Shown here piece by piece: positions 7,667-16,006 of a stretch of 64,000 nt of DNA (position 1 is the stretch's first letter; each line of letters begins with the position of its first letter). The notes beneath the pieces are model-generated. The model searched no databases. It was not told the DNA's origin and saw only the letters and a program-made list of their open reading frames with translations. A program made the position numbers and the translations under genes. The stretch comes from Elizabethkingia sp. YR214 (lineage in GTDB: Bacteria; Bacteroidota; Bacteroidia; Flavobacteriales; Weeksellaceae). The stretch covers positions 1-64,000 of the forward strand of contig NZ_QBUH01000005.1 in the NCBI RefSeq assembly GCF_003058195.1. Reading direction: 5' to 3'.

Positions 7667-8728
7667 ATGAATACAGACTCATTATTCAGTCCTTTTATTT
7701 ATAAAAATCTTCACTTAAAAAACAGAATAGTAATGGCTCCTATGACAAGAGCCCAGTCTAATGCAGGAATTCCTACTCCTGAGATGGCAGCTTACTACTC
7801 CAGAAGAGCTACTTCAGAGGTCGGCCTTATACTTTCTGAGGGAACTGTTATCAACAGACCTGCATCCAAAAACTTACTCAATATTCCTAACTTTTATGGC
7901 AATGAAGCATTACAAGGATGGAAGAATGTTATTGATCAGGTGCATGCAGAAGGTGGTAAAATGGGACCACAAATCTGGCATGTAGGTGATACCAGAATGA
8001 GCAAAGAATATCCTGAAGTTCCTATGGAAGCAGCTGCTACAATGAGCATTGCTGATATAGAAGATACTATCCGACAATTTGCTGCTTCTGCAAAAGCTGC
8101 AAAAGACCTTGGATTTGACTGTCTGGAAATTCACGGCGCACACGGATATCTTATCGATCAGTTCTTCTGGGAAGGTACCAATACCAGAACCGATGAATAT
8201 GGCGGAAAAACACTAAAAGAAAGAAACCGCTTTGCTGTAGAAGTTATAAAAGCGATAAGAGCAGCTGTTGGTGAGGACTTCATTATTATTATCCGTCTTT
8301 CTCAGTGGAAACAACAGGATTACAAAGCCAGATTAGCAACAACACCTGCAGAAATGGAAGAATGGCTTCTACCGCTAAAAGAAGCAGGAGTAGATATTTT
8401 CCATTGCTCTCAGCGTCGTTTCTGGGAACCTGAATTTGAAGATTCGGATCTCAATTTTGCCGGATGGGCAAAAAAAATTACCGGGCAGCCAACCATTACA
8501 GTAGGATCTGTAGGATTGAAAGGTGATTTTCTTTCAGCTTTTGCTGGTGAAGGAACTGAGAAAACTGATCTTTCTGAATTATTAAGAAGATTAGACAGAC
8601 AGGACTTTGACCTTGTTGCAGTTGGAAGAGCTATATTGAGTGACTACCAATGGGTTCAGAAAATTAAAAACGGAAATACAGAAGAACTTTCTGATTTCTC
8701 AGCAGAAAGCCTGAAAGTACTTTATTAA
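7667..8728 (+). CDS. Old Yellow Enzyme family NADH:flavin oxidoreductase, 353 aa
   Basis: FMN-containing TIM-barrel ene-reductase that reduces activated C=C bonds of enones, quinones or nitro compounds with NAD(P)H. Seen: F-x-P-x-x-x-x-x-L-x-L-K-N-R-I-V-M-A-P-M-T-R-A at the N-terminus, Q-I-W-H-V-G at about 103-108, the substrate-binding H-G-A-H-G-Y-L-I-D-Q-F-F-W block with Y at about 162, N-T-R-T-D-E-Y-G-G, and the C-terminal V-G-R-A-I-L-S-D. I start at ATG 7667, because M-N-T-D-S-L-F-S-P-F is the normal family opening; the longer frame would read through the regulatory region. It is divergent from an HxlR sensor and ends with its own terminator. Confidence 0.9.
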   Translation: MNTDSLFSPFIYKNLHLKNRIVMAPMTRAQSNAGIPTPEMAAYYSRRATSEVGLILSEGTVINRPASKNLLNIPNFYGNEALQGWKNVIDQVHAEGGKMGPQIWHVGDTRMSKEYPEVPMEAAATMSIADIEDTIRQFAASAKAAKDLGFDCLEIHGAHGYLIDQFFWEGTNTRTDEYGGKTLKERNRFAVEVIKAIRAAVGEDFIIIIRLSQWKQQDYKARLATTPAEMEEWLLPLKEAGVDIFHCSQRRFWEPEFEDSDLNFAGWAKKITGQPTITVGSVGLKGDFLSAFAGEGTEKTDLSELLRRLDRQDFDLVAVGRAILSDYQWVQKIKNGNTEELSDFSAESLKVLY

Positions 8729-8762
8729 CATAGTAATGATTAATCCAAAAAGATAATCTTTT

Positions 8763-8794
8763 AACCCGGCTAGTAAATGAGCCGGGTTCTTTTA
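8763..8794 (+). terminator. Terminator after the Old Yellow Enzyme gene
   Basis: Perfect 9-bp stem AACCCGGCT / AGCCGGGTT with an 8-base loop, followed by CTTTTAT. Confidence 0.85.
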
Positions 8795-8900
8795 TATTAA
8801 TCACATTCTTTCCGATTACGCTTCTAAAATATACCCTGCCCTCTCCTTATCCTTATCACAAGAAAATTTAACACTAAACTTAATATTCGTTTACAATTAA

Positions 8901-8923
8901 TTAACGCAACAATATTGCATTAA
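8901..8923 (+). promoter_or_regulatory. Putative Zur-type operator before the alkaline phosphatase gene
   Basis: TTAACGCAA-CAATA-TTGCATTAA is an inverted repeat matching in 8 of 9 arm positions. Its core GCAA-N5-TTGC is the same as at the Fur-family gene (22804-22816) and inside the palindrome at the TonB receptor (25730-25742). It lies 43 bases before the start codon, upstream of a weak -7-like TATATTGC. Confidence 0.5.
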
Positions 8924-8966
8924 TTAAATTTAACTCTTATATTGCAGTCCATTAATCGGTTATAAA

Positions 8967-10370
8967 ATGGACAGACGCAGGTTTTTAAAAGGAACAGCAT
9001 TACTTTCAGGATTTCTTACCATAAATCCCGCCGGACTAATAGCAGGCAATACCACGCCCGCTTCCGGAAGCAAAAAAACAGCTAAGAATATCATTTTTAT
9101 GGTTAGTGACGGAATGAGTTCCGGAACTCTGGCTATGGCGAATCAGTATTCCCTGAACACACTTGGAAAAAATAGCTACTGGATTGGTCTTTATCAAGAA
9201 AACAAAGTAAACCGTGCACTAATGGACACTGCCTCTGCGAGCTCTATCGTAACGGATTCCGCAGCAGCCAGCTCAGCTTTTGGCGGTGGAAAACGAGTAA
9301 AAAATGGCGTCCTTAACATTGGCGCTAATGGTGAAATACATACCCCCATTTGGCAGAAATTTAAAAGGGCGGGCAAAAAAACAGCTTGTGTAACTACTGT
9401 CACGATTACCCATGCAACACCAGCAGGATTCTGTATAAATTCTGAAAAAAGAAATGCAGAACCTGAAATTGCAGAAAAATATTTGCTCGAAGGGTTTGAT
9501 GTCATGATGGGTGGTGGTGACGAGTTTTTTAATTCTCAAAAAAGAGAAGATAAAAAAGATCTTTACAGTTTATACCAAAAGAAAGGTTACCAAATTCTGA
9601 AGAATCGTTCTGATTTACAAAAAACAGAAAAGGGAAAAAAATTATTGGGTATTTTCAACACCGGAGCGCTTCCTTATACCATTGACAGAACTAATATCCC
9701 AGGACTGCAAAATACCCCAACCCTTTCAGAGATGACTAAAACCGCAATTGATCAGCTTAAGGATCACAAGGAAGGTTTTGTATTACAGGTTGAAGGTGGA
9801 AAAGTAGATTGGGCCGCTCATGCAAATGATGTTGCTGCACTTATTCACGATCAGTTAGCATTTGAGGAAGCTGTAAAAACAGTAATGGATTTTGCTGAAA
9901 AAGATGGCAATACACTAGTCATTATAACTACCGATCATGGAAACGCTAATCCGGGAACTATATACGGAGCTGAGGCCACTAAAAACTTCAATACAATAGC
10001 CAATTATAAATACACTAACGAGTACATCTTAAATAACATCAACGAGAACTTTAACCTCCAACAGATGAAAGACTGGATTTTTGAAACCAACAAGTTCAGC
10101 CTTACTGATGAAGAAGCCAAACATTTGCTTAGCTTCTATACGGGTGCAGAGAAACATGAAGAAGGTTTATACAATTATAAAAAGATGCCTTTCAAAGCCT
10201 ATTCGGAGATTCAGAAAAAGCACAATTCTGTGGGCTGGATCAGTATGGACCACTCAGGAGATTATGTAGAACTTGCCATGTATGGCCCCGGCAGTGAACT
10301 CTTAAAACCATTTGTAAAAAATACGGATCTGCACTACCTGATGCTGGAAGCAGCAGCTGTACATATATAA
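8967..10370 (+). CDS. Tat-exported alkaline phosphatase (PhoA superfamily), 467 aa
   Basis: Hydrolyses phosphomonoesters outside the cytoplasm. The N-terminus M-D-R-R-R-F-L-K-G with a hydrophobic stretch is a Tat signal, so export after folding and metal loading is expected. Metal and catalytic sites are complete: V-S-D-G-M-S near 47, the nucleophile block T-D-S-A-A-A-S-S-A near 96, V-E-G-G-K-V-D-W-A-A-H-A-N-D near 274, T-T-D-H-G-N near 320, and S-M-D-H-S-G-D near 426. A 100-residue insertion before the last ligand block is typical of Bacteroidota members. The upstream operator-like repeat shares a core with the Fur-family gene and suggests zinc-responsive control of a zinc enzyme. No Pho box is recognised. 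Confidence 0.9.
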   Translation: MDRRRFLKGTALLSGFLTINPAGLIAGNTTPASGSKKTAKNIIFMVSDGMSSGTLAMANQYSLNTLGKNSYWIGLYQENKVNRALMDTASASSIVTDSAAASSAFGGGKRVKNGVLNIGANGEIHTPIWQKFKRAGKKTACVTTVTITHATPAGFCINSEKRNAEPEIAEKYLLEGFDVMMGGGDEFFNSQKREDKKDLYSLYQKKGYQILKNRSDLQKTEKGKKLLGIFNTGALPYTIDRTNIPGLQNTPTLSEMTKTAIDQLKDHKEGFVLQVEGGKVDWAAHANDVAALIHDQLAFEEAVKTVMDFAEKDGNTLVIITTDHGNANPGTIYGAEATKNFNTIANYKYTNEYILNNINENFNLQQMKDWIFETNKFSLTDEEAKHLLSFYTGAEKHEEGLYNYKKMPFKAYSEIQKKHNSVGWISMDHSGDYVELAMYGPGSELLKPFVKNTDLHYLMLEAAAVHI

Positions 10371-10492
10371 AACACAATACAAAAATAAAGGTACATTATA
10401 CCTAAAAGCTATTCTGCTACAAAACTGTTAATTTATTTCAGCGGAGTAATTTTATCATAATAACAATAAATTTGGTTTGTTAACAGTTTTAA

Positions 10493-10528
10493 TAGGCAAT
10501 CGGAATATTCCGGCTGCCTAATTTTTTT
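10493..10528 (+). terminator. Terminator after the alkaline phosphatase gene
   Basis: TAGGCA pairs with TGCCTA around an inner CGGA/TCCG stem, followed by a run of seven T. It is about 120 bases past the stop. Confidence 0.7.
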
Positions 10529-10586
10529 ATCATATGTAAAATATAATCTGCTGTAAAGTTCTGATTTTTGTACAAAACATAAACAT

Positions 10587-10913
10587 ATGAATTGGATCAT
10601 CTTAGTTATTGCAGCATTATTCGAAGTAGGCTTTGCCTCTTGTCTTGGAAAAGCAAAAGAAACAACCGGAACTGAATCTTACTGGTGGTATGGAGGATTT
10701 ATTGCCTGCCTTACTATAAGTATGGCTTTACTCATTAAAGCCACACAAACATTACCAATAGGTACAGCCTATGCAGTATGGACAGGCCTTGGAGCGGTAG
10801 GAACTGTTCTTATGGGGATTTTTGTTTTCAAAGACCCGGCAGGTTTCTGGCGCCTTTTTTTCCTCTTCACATTAGTAAGTTCTATTGTCGGGCTAAAAGC
10901 CGTATCCCATTAA
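10587..10913 (+). CDS. SMR-family small multidrug/guanidinium exporter, 108 aa
   Basis: Four-helix inner-membrane proton antiporter of the small multidrug resistance family. The essential Glu is at residue 13 in the first helix (A-L-F-E-V-G). The block L-P-I-G-T-A-Y-A-V-W-T-G-L-G-A-V-G-T in helix 3 is diagnostic. The SugE/Gdx subgroup (guanidinium exporters) normally has the same T-A-Y-A-V-W-T-G-I-G-A-V-G core, so Gdx is possible, but the helix 1 context here (G-F-A-S-C-L-G-K-A) differs from textbook Gdx and substrate is unsure. A single gene in a region that usually carries two SMR genes when heteromeric; here it is alone with its own terminator. Confidence 0.88.
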   Translation: MNWIILVIAALFEVGFASCLGKAKETTGTESYWWYGGFIACLTISMALLIKATQTLPIGTAYAVWTGLGAVGTVLMGIFVFKDPAGFWRLFFLFTLVSSIVGLKAVSH

Positions 10914-10959
10914 ACACATTTCAGATCTTTACTTTATTTTCTATATCAGATTATTTATG

Positions 10960-10987
10960 AGCCTTCCTTTTACGGAAGGCTTTTTTC
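10960..10987 (+). terminator. Terminator after the SMR gene
   Basis: Stem AGCCTTCC / GGAAGGCT followed by six T. Confidence 0.85.
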
Positions 10988-11033
10988 TGCGTTTTTATTA
11001 GAAGTTTAAAGAAACATAACCCAATTTTCATGA

Positions 11034-11198
11034 AAGACTTTTACAAATAAGCCTAAATTAAGTTCTTCTGATTTAGAATACTGTGCCTTAATAAGATTAA
11101 ATCCGGGCACTAAGAAAATCACCACCATAAAACGCTCTAGTGTAGGAGCTATAGAAAGTAAAAGATACAGATTAGAAAAAAACGGATATATCTACTGA
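11034..11198 (+). pseudogene. Remnant of a LuxR/GerE-type HTH domain
   Basis: The frame from 11034 (after an in-frame TGA at 11031) to TGA 11196-11198 has no usable start and encodes L-S-S-S-D-L-E-Y-C-A-L-I-R-L-N, then K-K-I-T-T-I and S-V-G-A-I-E-S-K-R-Y-R-L-E-K-N. This matches the C-terminal HTH found in Flavobacteriia TPR- or sensor-fused regulators (L-T-x-x-D-L-x-Y-C-A-L-I-x-L-N ... S-V-x-x-x-R-Y-R-L-R-K-K). Only about 54 residues remain and the end is altered. A dead gene remnant. It occupies the middle of the 424-base gap 10914-11337; the rest of the gap shows nothing coding. Confidence 0.65.
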
Positions 11199-11337
11199 GG
11201 AAAAAATCTACATCTGGCCGATAGATAAATAAACTCAACACAATTAATTACATACAAGACTAAGTCCTTATATTATGTATATTGTATATCAACTGGAAAT
11301 TTCTGAACTTTAGGAAATATCCTAACCGAATTACAAT

Positions 11338-12291
11338 ATGTCTAGTAAAACTATTACTATTTATAAATTGAGCCCTGGTACAGTAACGTTTGTTGTGATT
11401 ATACTATTATGTACATCCTGCTCATCTATAGTTAAAAGCTCGAAAACGGCAACACTAACAACCGATTATTGTAGACCAAATTTTTCTTATCAGTATCCTG
11501 AAATCATTACAACTACCAATAATCATGAAGATAGCGTTTTAATCAAAAAGTTCCCTAAACAGGATTATTCATTAAGCAAAAATATTGGTATATTGTCTCT
11601 GTTGTCTCAGTATACTAATGCTAAAGATCCGCTAAAAAAACTAATAGCAAAGCAAAAGGTTTCAGATCAGCTAATGATTACCAATTCCGGAATAAATGCT
11701 ATGGCTGCAGAATTGGACTGTAATGGAGAAAGAATCCAGCAACTTTCGGATTATTTAGGAGACATCAATAATAAAAATATTCGAAAACTTACGGTAGGTT
11801 CTATTATTCTGGGAGCCACTATTGCCGTTTCTTCTTCACTAATCAATAATAACAATACCAATAAAGTTATTAATATAGGTGGCGGAGCTGCTGGTGCTGC
11901 ATTGGGATTGCTAACATTAAACCCTAAAGGAAGAAGAATACAGATGGATATCCAGCGAAATCTTCTCCGTAATATATGGAACAATGATAATAGTGATAAG
12001 GCTTTCCCGCCAGACTTATGGAATATACTTAATGAAAAATCTTTTAGCAATTCTGGAAACAAATCTATGCGTGAAACATTGAAAGAAAGATGGCAACTCT
12101 ATGCTTTCGGCGGGCAACCAGATGCTGAAACACAAAGACTTTTTTTTGGAAATGGAGGGACATTCAGGGCAGATGACCTGCAAACTATGTCGAATATGTA
12201 TAATGAATTGCAGGCCAGTGTACGATCAGTACAACAAAATATGCAAAGCCTAATGCTAAAGATCAATACTTTAAATACTGAAAACCAATAA
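11338..12291 (+). CDS. Hypothetical lipoprotein with a glycine-rich hydrophobic segment, 317 aa
   Basis: I do not recognise the family. A hydrophobic N-terminal stretch ends in a lipobox-like L-C-T-S-C-S at about residue 28, so it is probably a lipoprotein. Residues 150-200 hold two hydrophobic runs, the second a small-residue stretch (I-G-G-G-A-A-G-A-A-L-G-L-L) of the kind seen in glycine-zipper segments that insert in membranes. The C-terminal 50 residues have heptad-like spacing (M-Y-N-E-L-Q-A-S-V-R-S-V-Q-Q-N-M-Q) that suggests a coiled coil. It may be co-transcribed with the AraC gene 34 bases downstream. Confidence 0.7.
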   Translation: MSSKTITIYKLSPGTVTFVVIILLCTSCSSIVKSSKTATLTTDYCRPNFSYQYPEIITTTNNHEDSVLIKKFPKQDYSLSKNIGILSLLSQYTNAKDPLKKLIAKQKVSDQLMITNSGINAMAAELDCNGERIQQLSDYLGDINNKNIRKLTVGSIILGATIAVSSSLINNNNTNKVINIGGGAAGAALGLLTLNPKGRRIQMDIQRNLLRNIWNNDNSDKAFPPDLWNILNEKSFSNSGNKSMRETLKERWQLYAFGGQPDAETQRLFFGNGGTFRADDLQTMSNMYNELQASVRSVQQNMQSLMLKINTLNTENQ

Positions 12292-12325
12292 CAGGCAATA
12301 AACATAAAATTACCAAACTATTATA

Positions 12326-13084
12326 ATGAGTTTTCAGGAAATAATCCCCGACGAGCCGCTTTCGCTTTTTATAAAAAGTATACTAATCTTTGAAAATAAT
12401 GAGAATCCTGATATAACCAAACTCCCCTTTTTTGCAGATGGATATCCGGGTCTATTATTTCATAAGACAGAGAGCGGGCTAAGAGTAATTCCTCATCAGA
12501 AGGAAATGCCGGATTTATTTATTTACGGCCAGACCATTAATCCTATTGAATTAGAGGTAAAAGGTTCTTATCTGATAATTGTGGTCCAGCTTTACCCTTT
12601 TGTACTAAGATCTTTTTATGGTATAAATCCCGGGAGCATTAATGACGATTGCTATATCCCGGAGAATACAAAGGATGTATTAAACGATTTACAGTCTTCA
12701 GATACTCCTGAAAAATATATAGAGCTATTAAAAACTTATCTCATAAATAATTTTGAAAAGAAAAAAAGCAGTTTAGATTTTAAAATCCGTCGTGCTTTAG
12801 AAATAATTATAACTAATAATGGAACAGAAAACGTAGGACAAATTGCCAAAGAACTGGATTTTAACATCCGGACCTTTGAAAGAAGGTTCCTTACTGAAAC
12901 AGGTTTGTCCCCTAAACAGTTTGCCAGAATCATTCAGTTCCAGACGTCTTTGCAGCAACTCGCTTCTAAAGATTACAACAAACTTTCAGACATTGTCTAT
13001 GAAAACGGATTTTCAGACCAATCCCATTTTATAAGAGTTTTCAAAGCATTTACGGGCAAAACACCTAAATCTTATTCCCAGTGA
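12326..13084 (+). CDS. AraC-family transcriptional regulator, 252 aa
   Basis: The N-terminal ~130 residues resemble the cupin-like sensor of Bacteroidota AraC proteins (I-I-P-D-E-P-L-S-L-F-I-K-S, then F-A-D-G-Y-P-G-L-L-F). The C-terminal ~100 residues form the double HTH: I-A-K-E-L-D-F-N-I-R-T-F-E-R-R-F near 174-189 and the second helix pair ending Y-E-N-G-F-S-D-Q-S-H-F-I-R-V-F-K-A-F-T-G-K-T-P-K-S-Y. It probably controls the DUF1772 gene 80 bases downstream. The inducer is unknown. Confidence 0.88.
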   Translation: MSFQEIIPDEPLSLFIKSILIFENNENPDITKLPFFADGYPGLLFHKTESGLRVIPHQKEMPDLFIYGQTINPIELEVKGSYLIIVVQLYPFVLRSFYGINPGSINDDCYIPENTKDVLNDLQSSDTPEKYIELLKTYLINNFEKKKSSLDFKIRRALEIIITNNGTENVGQIAKELDFNIRTFERRFLTETGLSPKQFARIIQFQTSLQQLASKDYNKLSDIVYENGFSDQSHFIRVFKAFTGKTPKSYSQ

Positions 13085-13164
13085 TTTCCAAAGTGTCGTT
13101 TTTATTCTATTTTTTTAGTAACCGATTGTACAATTTTGTCATATAAACTTAAAAAAGGTATACA

Positions 13165-13653
13165 ATGAAATTTCAGGACATTACACTTATTCTAACCGGT
13201 ATAACCACAGCACTTATGGCCGGACTCTTCTTCTCTTATTCTGTATCGGTCAATTTAGGACTTGGTAAATTAGCAGATAAAGAATATTTACAGGCAATGC
13301 AAAGCATTAACCGGGAAATACTAAACCCAATATTTTTCGTATGTTTCTTTGGAGCTCTTATTTCCCTACCAATAGCAACTTTTCAGCAATATCACCATAA
13401 TCAGACTATGTTTTTATTGCTACTATTGGCATCACTATTTTATATTATAGGAGTATTTGGAATCACTTCTGCATTTAATGTTCCCCTAAACAATAAACTG
13501 GATCTTTTAGACCTAACAAAAGCTTCAGATATATCCGTAAAACAAATGCGCAACAGTTTTGAGAAGCCATGGAATAATTGGAATACCATAAGAACGTTTT
13601 CTGCTGTAATGAGTGCCACTTTGATAATTATAGCTTGTGTGTGCAGAAAATAA
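13165..13653 (+). CDS. DUF1772 (anthrone oxygenase-like) membrane protein, 162 aa
   Basis: Small integral membrane protein with four predicted helices. The opening T-G-I-T-T-A-L-M-A-G-L-F-F-S-Y-S-V-S-V-N, the central Q-S-I-N-R-E-I-L-N-P-I-F, and W-N-N-W-N-T-I-R-T near the end are the hallmarks of DUF1772. The family is related to fungal anthrone oxygenases and in bacteria is often found beside AraC regulators, as here. Biochemical role in bacteria is unclear. Confidence 0.82.
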   Translation: MKFQDITLILTGITTALMAGLFFSYSVSVNLGLGKLADKEYLQAMQSINREILNPIFFVCFFGALISLPIATFQQYHHNQTMFLLLLLASLFYIIGVFGITSAFNVPLNNKLDLLDLTKASDISVKQMRNSFEKPWNNWNTIRTFSAVMSATLIIIACVCRK

Positions 13654-13714
13654 ATATGTTTATTTCACTAGAAAAGGAGTTTATTTTGTAATTTCCACCT
13701 GCCAAAAAATTACT

Positions 13715-15958
13715 ATGAAAAAAATACTAAGTCTTGCTATTCTATTTTTCAGCATTATGCTATTTTCACAAAATATAGCTATTGACCAGTTTAAAAAAGT
13801 AGATTCTTCCAATATAAAATCTCTTATAAACTATCTAGGTCCCATTATAAAAAAACAAACTGCCGATAGTAAAGAAGCACCTGATAATGATAATTTGTTC
13901 CGGGTGAATTTTGTTATAGGGGATTATAAAACAGCATTAGAGCAGCTCAATGCTATAAGAAATAGCTATATGAAAGGTAATCCTAAAATGGCTATGACAA
14001 TAGGGGTACAGTATGAGGTTTATATAAATACCTTACAACAGCTAAATAAAAAGCAAGATTTTAACAAAACATATCAGGCAGAATTACTGAAGAAATATAA
14101 TTCCTTACCAAGCAATGCTCAGGTTTTTATGCCTTATTTCTTTAGTCTTTCACCAAAAGAAACCAAAGAAGATCTTAGCAGCTTCATTACAAATGATATC
14201 ACAGGTAAAAGTACTATTGATTTGAAAACTGCAATAATATTGTTTAGAAGATATGCATCCAATCTTATTGCTGAAGCAACATACACCAAAGGCCTTCCTT
14301 TTCTACAAAAATTAGATCAGGAAAGCTTTATCGTAAACGATAGCATCATTGTCTTTACAAAAAATAAAAAAGAAATAAGTATTTCTACAGTTGTAAATAA
14401 GAAAATACAAAATCCCGGGCCTGTAATTGTTGTCAATACTATTTATTCTTTACCCCAGAATATAGATACCGCTAAACAACTGGCCAGTAACGGATACTCT
14501 TGCGTCTATATTAATACAAGAGGAAAGTATAAAAGTAAAGAAAACATAGAGCCTTTTGAGCATGAATATGAGGACATTAGCGAAGTAATTGACTGGATTA
14601 CTCAACAGCCATGGAGTAATGGAAAAATAGGAATGATTGGTGGCAGCTATCTTGGATTTAGTCAATGGGCAGCAACAAAAAAATTACATCCGGCTCTTAA
14701 AACAATTATCCCACAGGCTCCTGTAGGTATAGGAATAGACTATCCGATGAGCGGTAATGTTTTTATGAGTTATATGCTAAGATGGATTGATCATATTACC
14801 GTAAATAAACTAACCGATAACGTAGGCTTTAGTGATGAGAAAAAATGGAATGGTCTTTATAAAAAATGGTATACCAGTGGCTTAGCCTTTAATAAACTGG
14901 ATTCCATTAATGGTAAAAAAAGTGAGATCTTCCAACGTTGGTTAAAGCACCCTTCTTATGATTCCTACTGGCAAGGTATGACTCCTGATCCTCAGGAATT
15001 TTCAAAGATAAATATTCCGATTCTTACCACGACAGGTTATTTCGATGATGATCAGCTAGGCGCTATGTATTATTATAAAAATCACATTAAATACAATCCA
15101 AATGCGGATCATTATGTTATTATAGGGCCTTACGATCATTACGGTCCCCAAGGCTATGTTATGCCCGAAGTGATGGGGGTAAAAATAGATCCGGTTGCGG
15201 AGCTTGATATAAATGAAATTTGTTTTCAGTGGTTTGATTATATCTTAAAAGGAAAAAACAAACCTGATTTTCTGAAAGGAAAAATTAATTATGAAGTGAT
15301 GGGGGATAATATCTGGAAAAATGCCAATTCAATGCAGGAATTTGACCAGACAAAGGTAAAATATTATTTAGGTGAAGATTTAAAACTCAAGGAACAAAAA
15401 GCAGATAAACTGGCATACACAACTTTAAATGTGAACTTCAAGGACAGAAGCGATGTCGATAAATTTATACTAACGGATGAACCTCAGCTCATCAGTACTT
15501 CAATCCAGGAAAAAGACAACAGTACCCTGTTTACATCGGAAGTTTTTGATAAAGACACTGAATTAACAGGTTCTTTTTCAGCCAGCTTAAACTTCTCAAT
15601 CAATAAAAAAGACTGTGATATTGTAGCAGAGCTATACCAGGTTCTTCCTGACGGAAAATACTTCCTACTTTCCAATTTCATTACAAGAGCAAGTTATAGT
15701 AAAGACAAAAGCAAGCGTCAATTATTAACTCCTGGCAAAAAAGAAACAATTCCTGTAACTGGTACACCCTTCGTAAGTAAAAAAATAGAAAAGGGCAGTA
15801 AATTACTCCTAAAAATGGGTATCAAAAAAAGCCCGGCGTGGCAGATTAATTATGGCAGCGGAAAAGACGTAAGTACCGAAACTATAAAAGATGCCACTGT
15901 ACCTATGGAAATTAAATGGTACAATGAGAGTTTTGTAGAAATTCCACTAAAAAAATAA
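13715..15958 (+). CDS. CocE/NonD (peptidase S15-like) secreted hydrolase, 747 aa
   Basis: Serine hydrolase of the X-Pro dipeptidyl peptidase/cocaine esterase/alpha-amino-acid ester hydrolase superfamily. I start at ATG 13715 (M-K-K-I-L-S-L-A-I-L), which begins a clear signal peptide; the longer frame starts inside the previous gene. A 200-residue N-terminal extension precedes the catalytic domain. The nucleophile is in G-G-S-Y-L-G-F-S near 310, the acid in T-G-Y-F-D-D-D near 450, and the base in G-P-Y-D-H-Y-G near 475. The last 200 residues are the jelly-roll domain of this group. Substrate cannot be deduced; peptide or beta-lactam-like ester hydrolysis is known for relatives. Confidence 0.82.
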   Translation: MKKILSLAILFFSIMLFSQNIAIDQFKKVDSSNIKSLINYLGPIIKKQTADSKEAPDNDNLFRVNFVIGDYKTALEQLNAIRNSYMKGNPKMAMTIGVQYEVYINTLQQLNKKQDFNKTYQAELLKKYNSLPSNAQVFMPYFFSLSPKETKEDLSSFITNDITGKSTIDLKTAIILFRRYASNLIAEATYTKGLPFLQKLDQESFIVNDSIIVFTKNKKEISISTVVNKKIQNPGPVIVVNTIYSLPQNIDTAKQLASNGYSCVYINTRGKYKSKENIEPFEHEYEDISEVIDWITQQPWSNGKIGMIGGSYLGFSQWAATKKLHPALKTIIPQAPVGIGIDYPMSGNVFMSYMLRWIDHITVNKLTDNVGFSDEKKWNGLYKKWYTSGLAFNKLDSINGKKSEIFQRWLKHPSYDSYWQGMTPDPQEFSKINIPILTTTGYFDDDQLGAMYYYKNHIKYNPNADHYVIIGPYDHYGPQGYVMPEVMGVKIDPVAELDINEICFQWFDYILKGKNKPDFLKGKINYEVMGDNIWKNANSMQEFDQTKVKYYLGEDLKLKEQKADKLAYTTLNVNFKDRSDVDKFILTDEPQLISTSIQEKDNSTLFTSEVFDKDTELTGSFSASLNFSINKKDCDIVAELYQVLPDGKYFLLSNFITRASYSKDKSKRQLLTPGKKETIPVTGTPFVSKKIEKGSKLLLKMGIKKSPAWQINYGSGKDVSTETIKDATVPMEIKWYNESFVEIPLKK

Positions 15959-15976
15959 GCAGATAAAAATCTGCTT
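15957..15976. terminator. Hairpin between convergent genes
   Basis: Perfect 8-bp stem AAGCAGAT / ATCTGCTT with an AAAA loop, overlapping the end of the S15-like gene. It lacks a good T-run, so termination is likely weak. Confidence 0.4.
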
Positions 15977-16006
15977 ATAAACTAACTGAGGGTGACCTTT
16001 GGCTTT

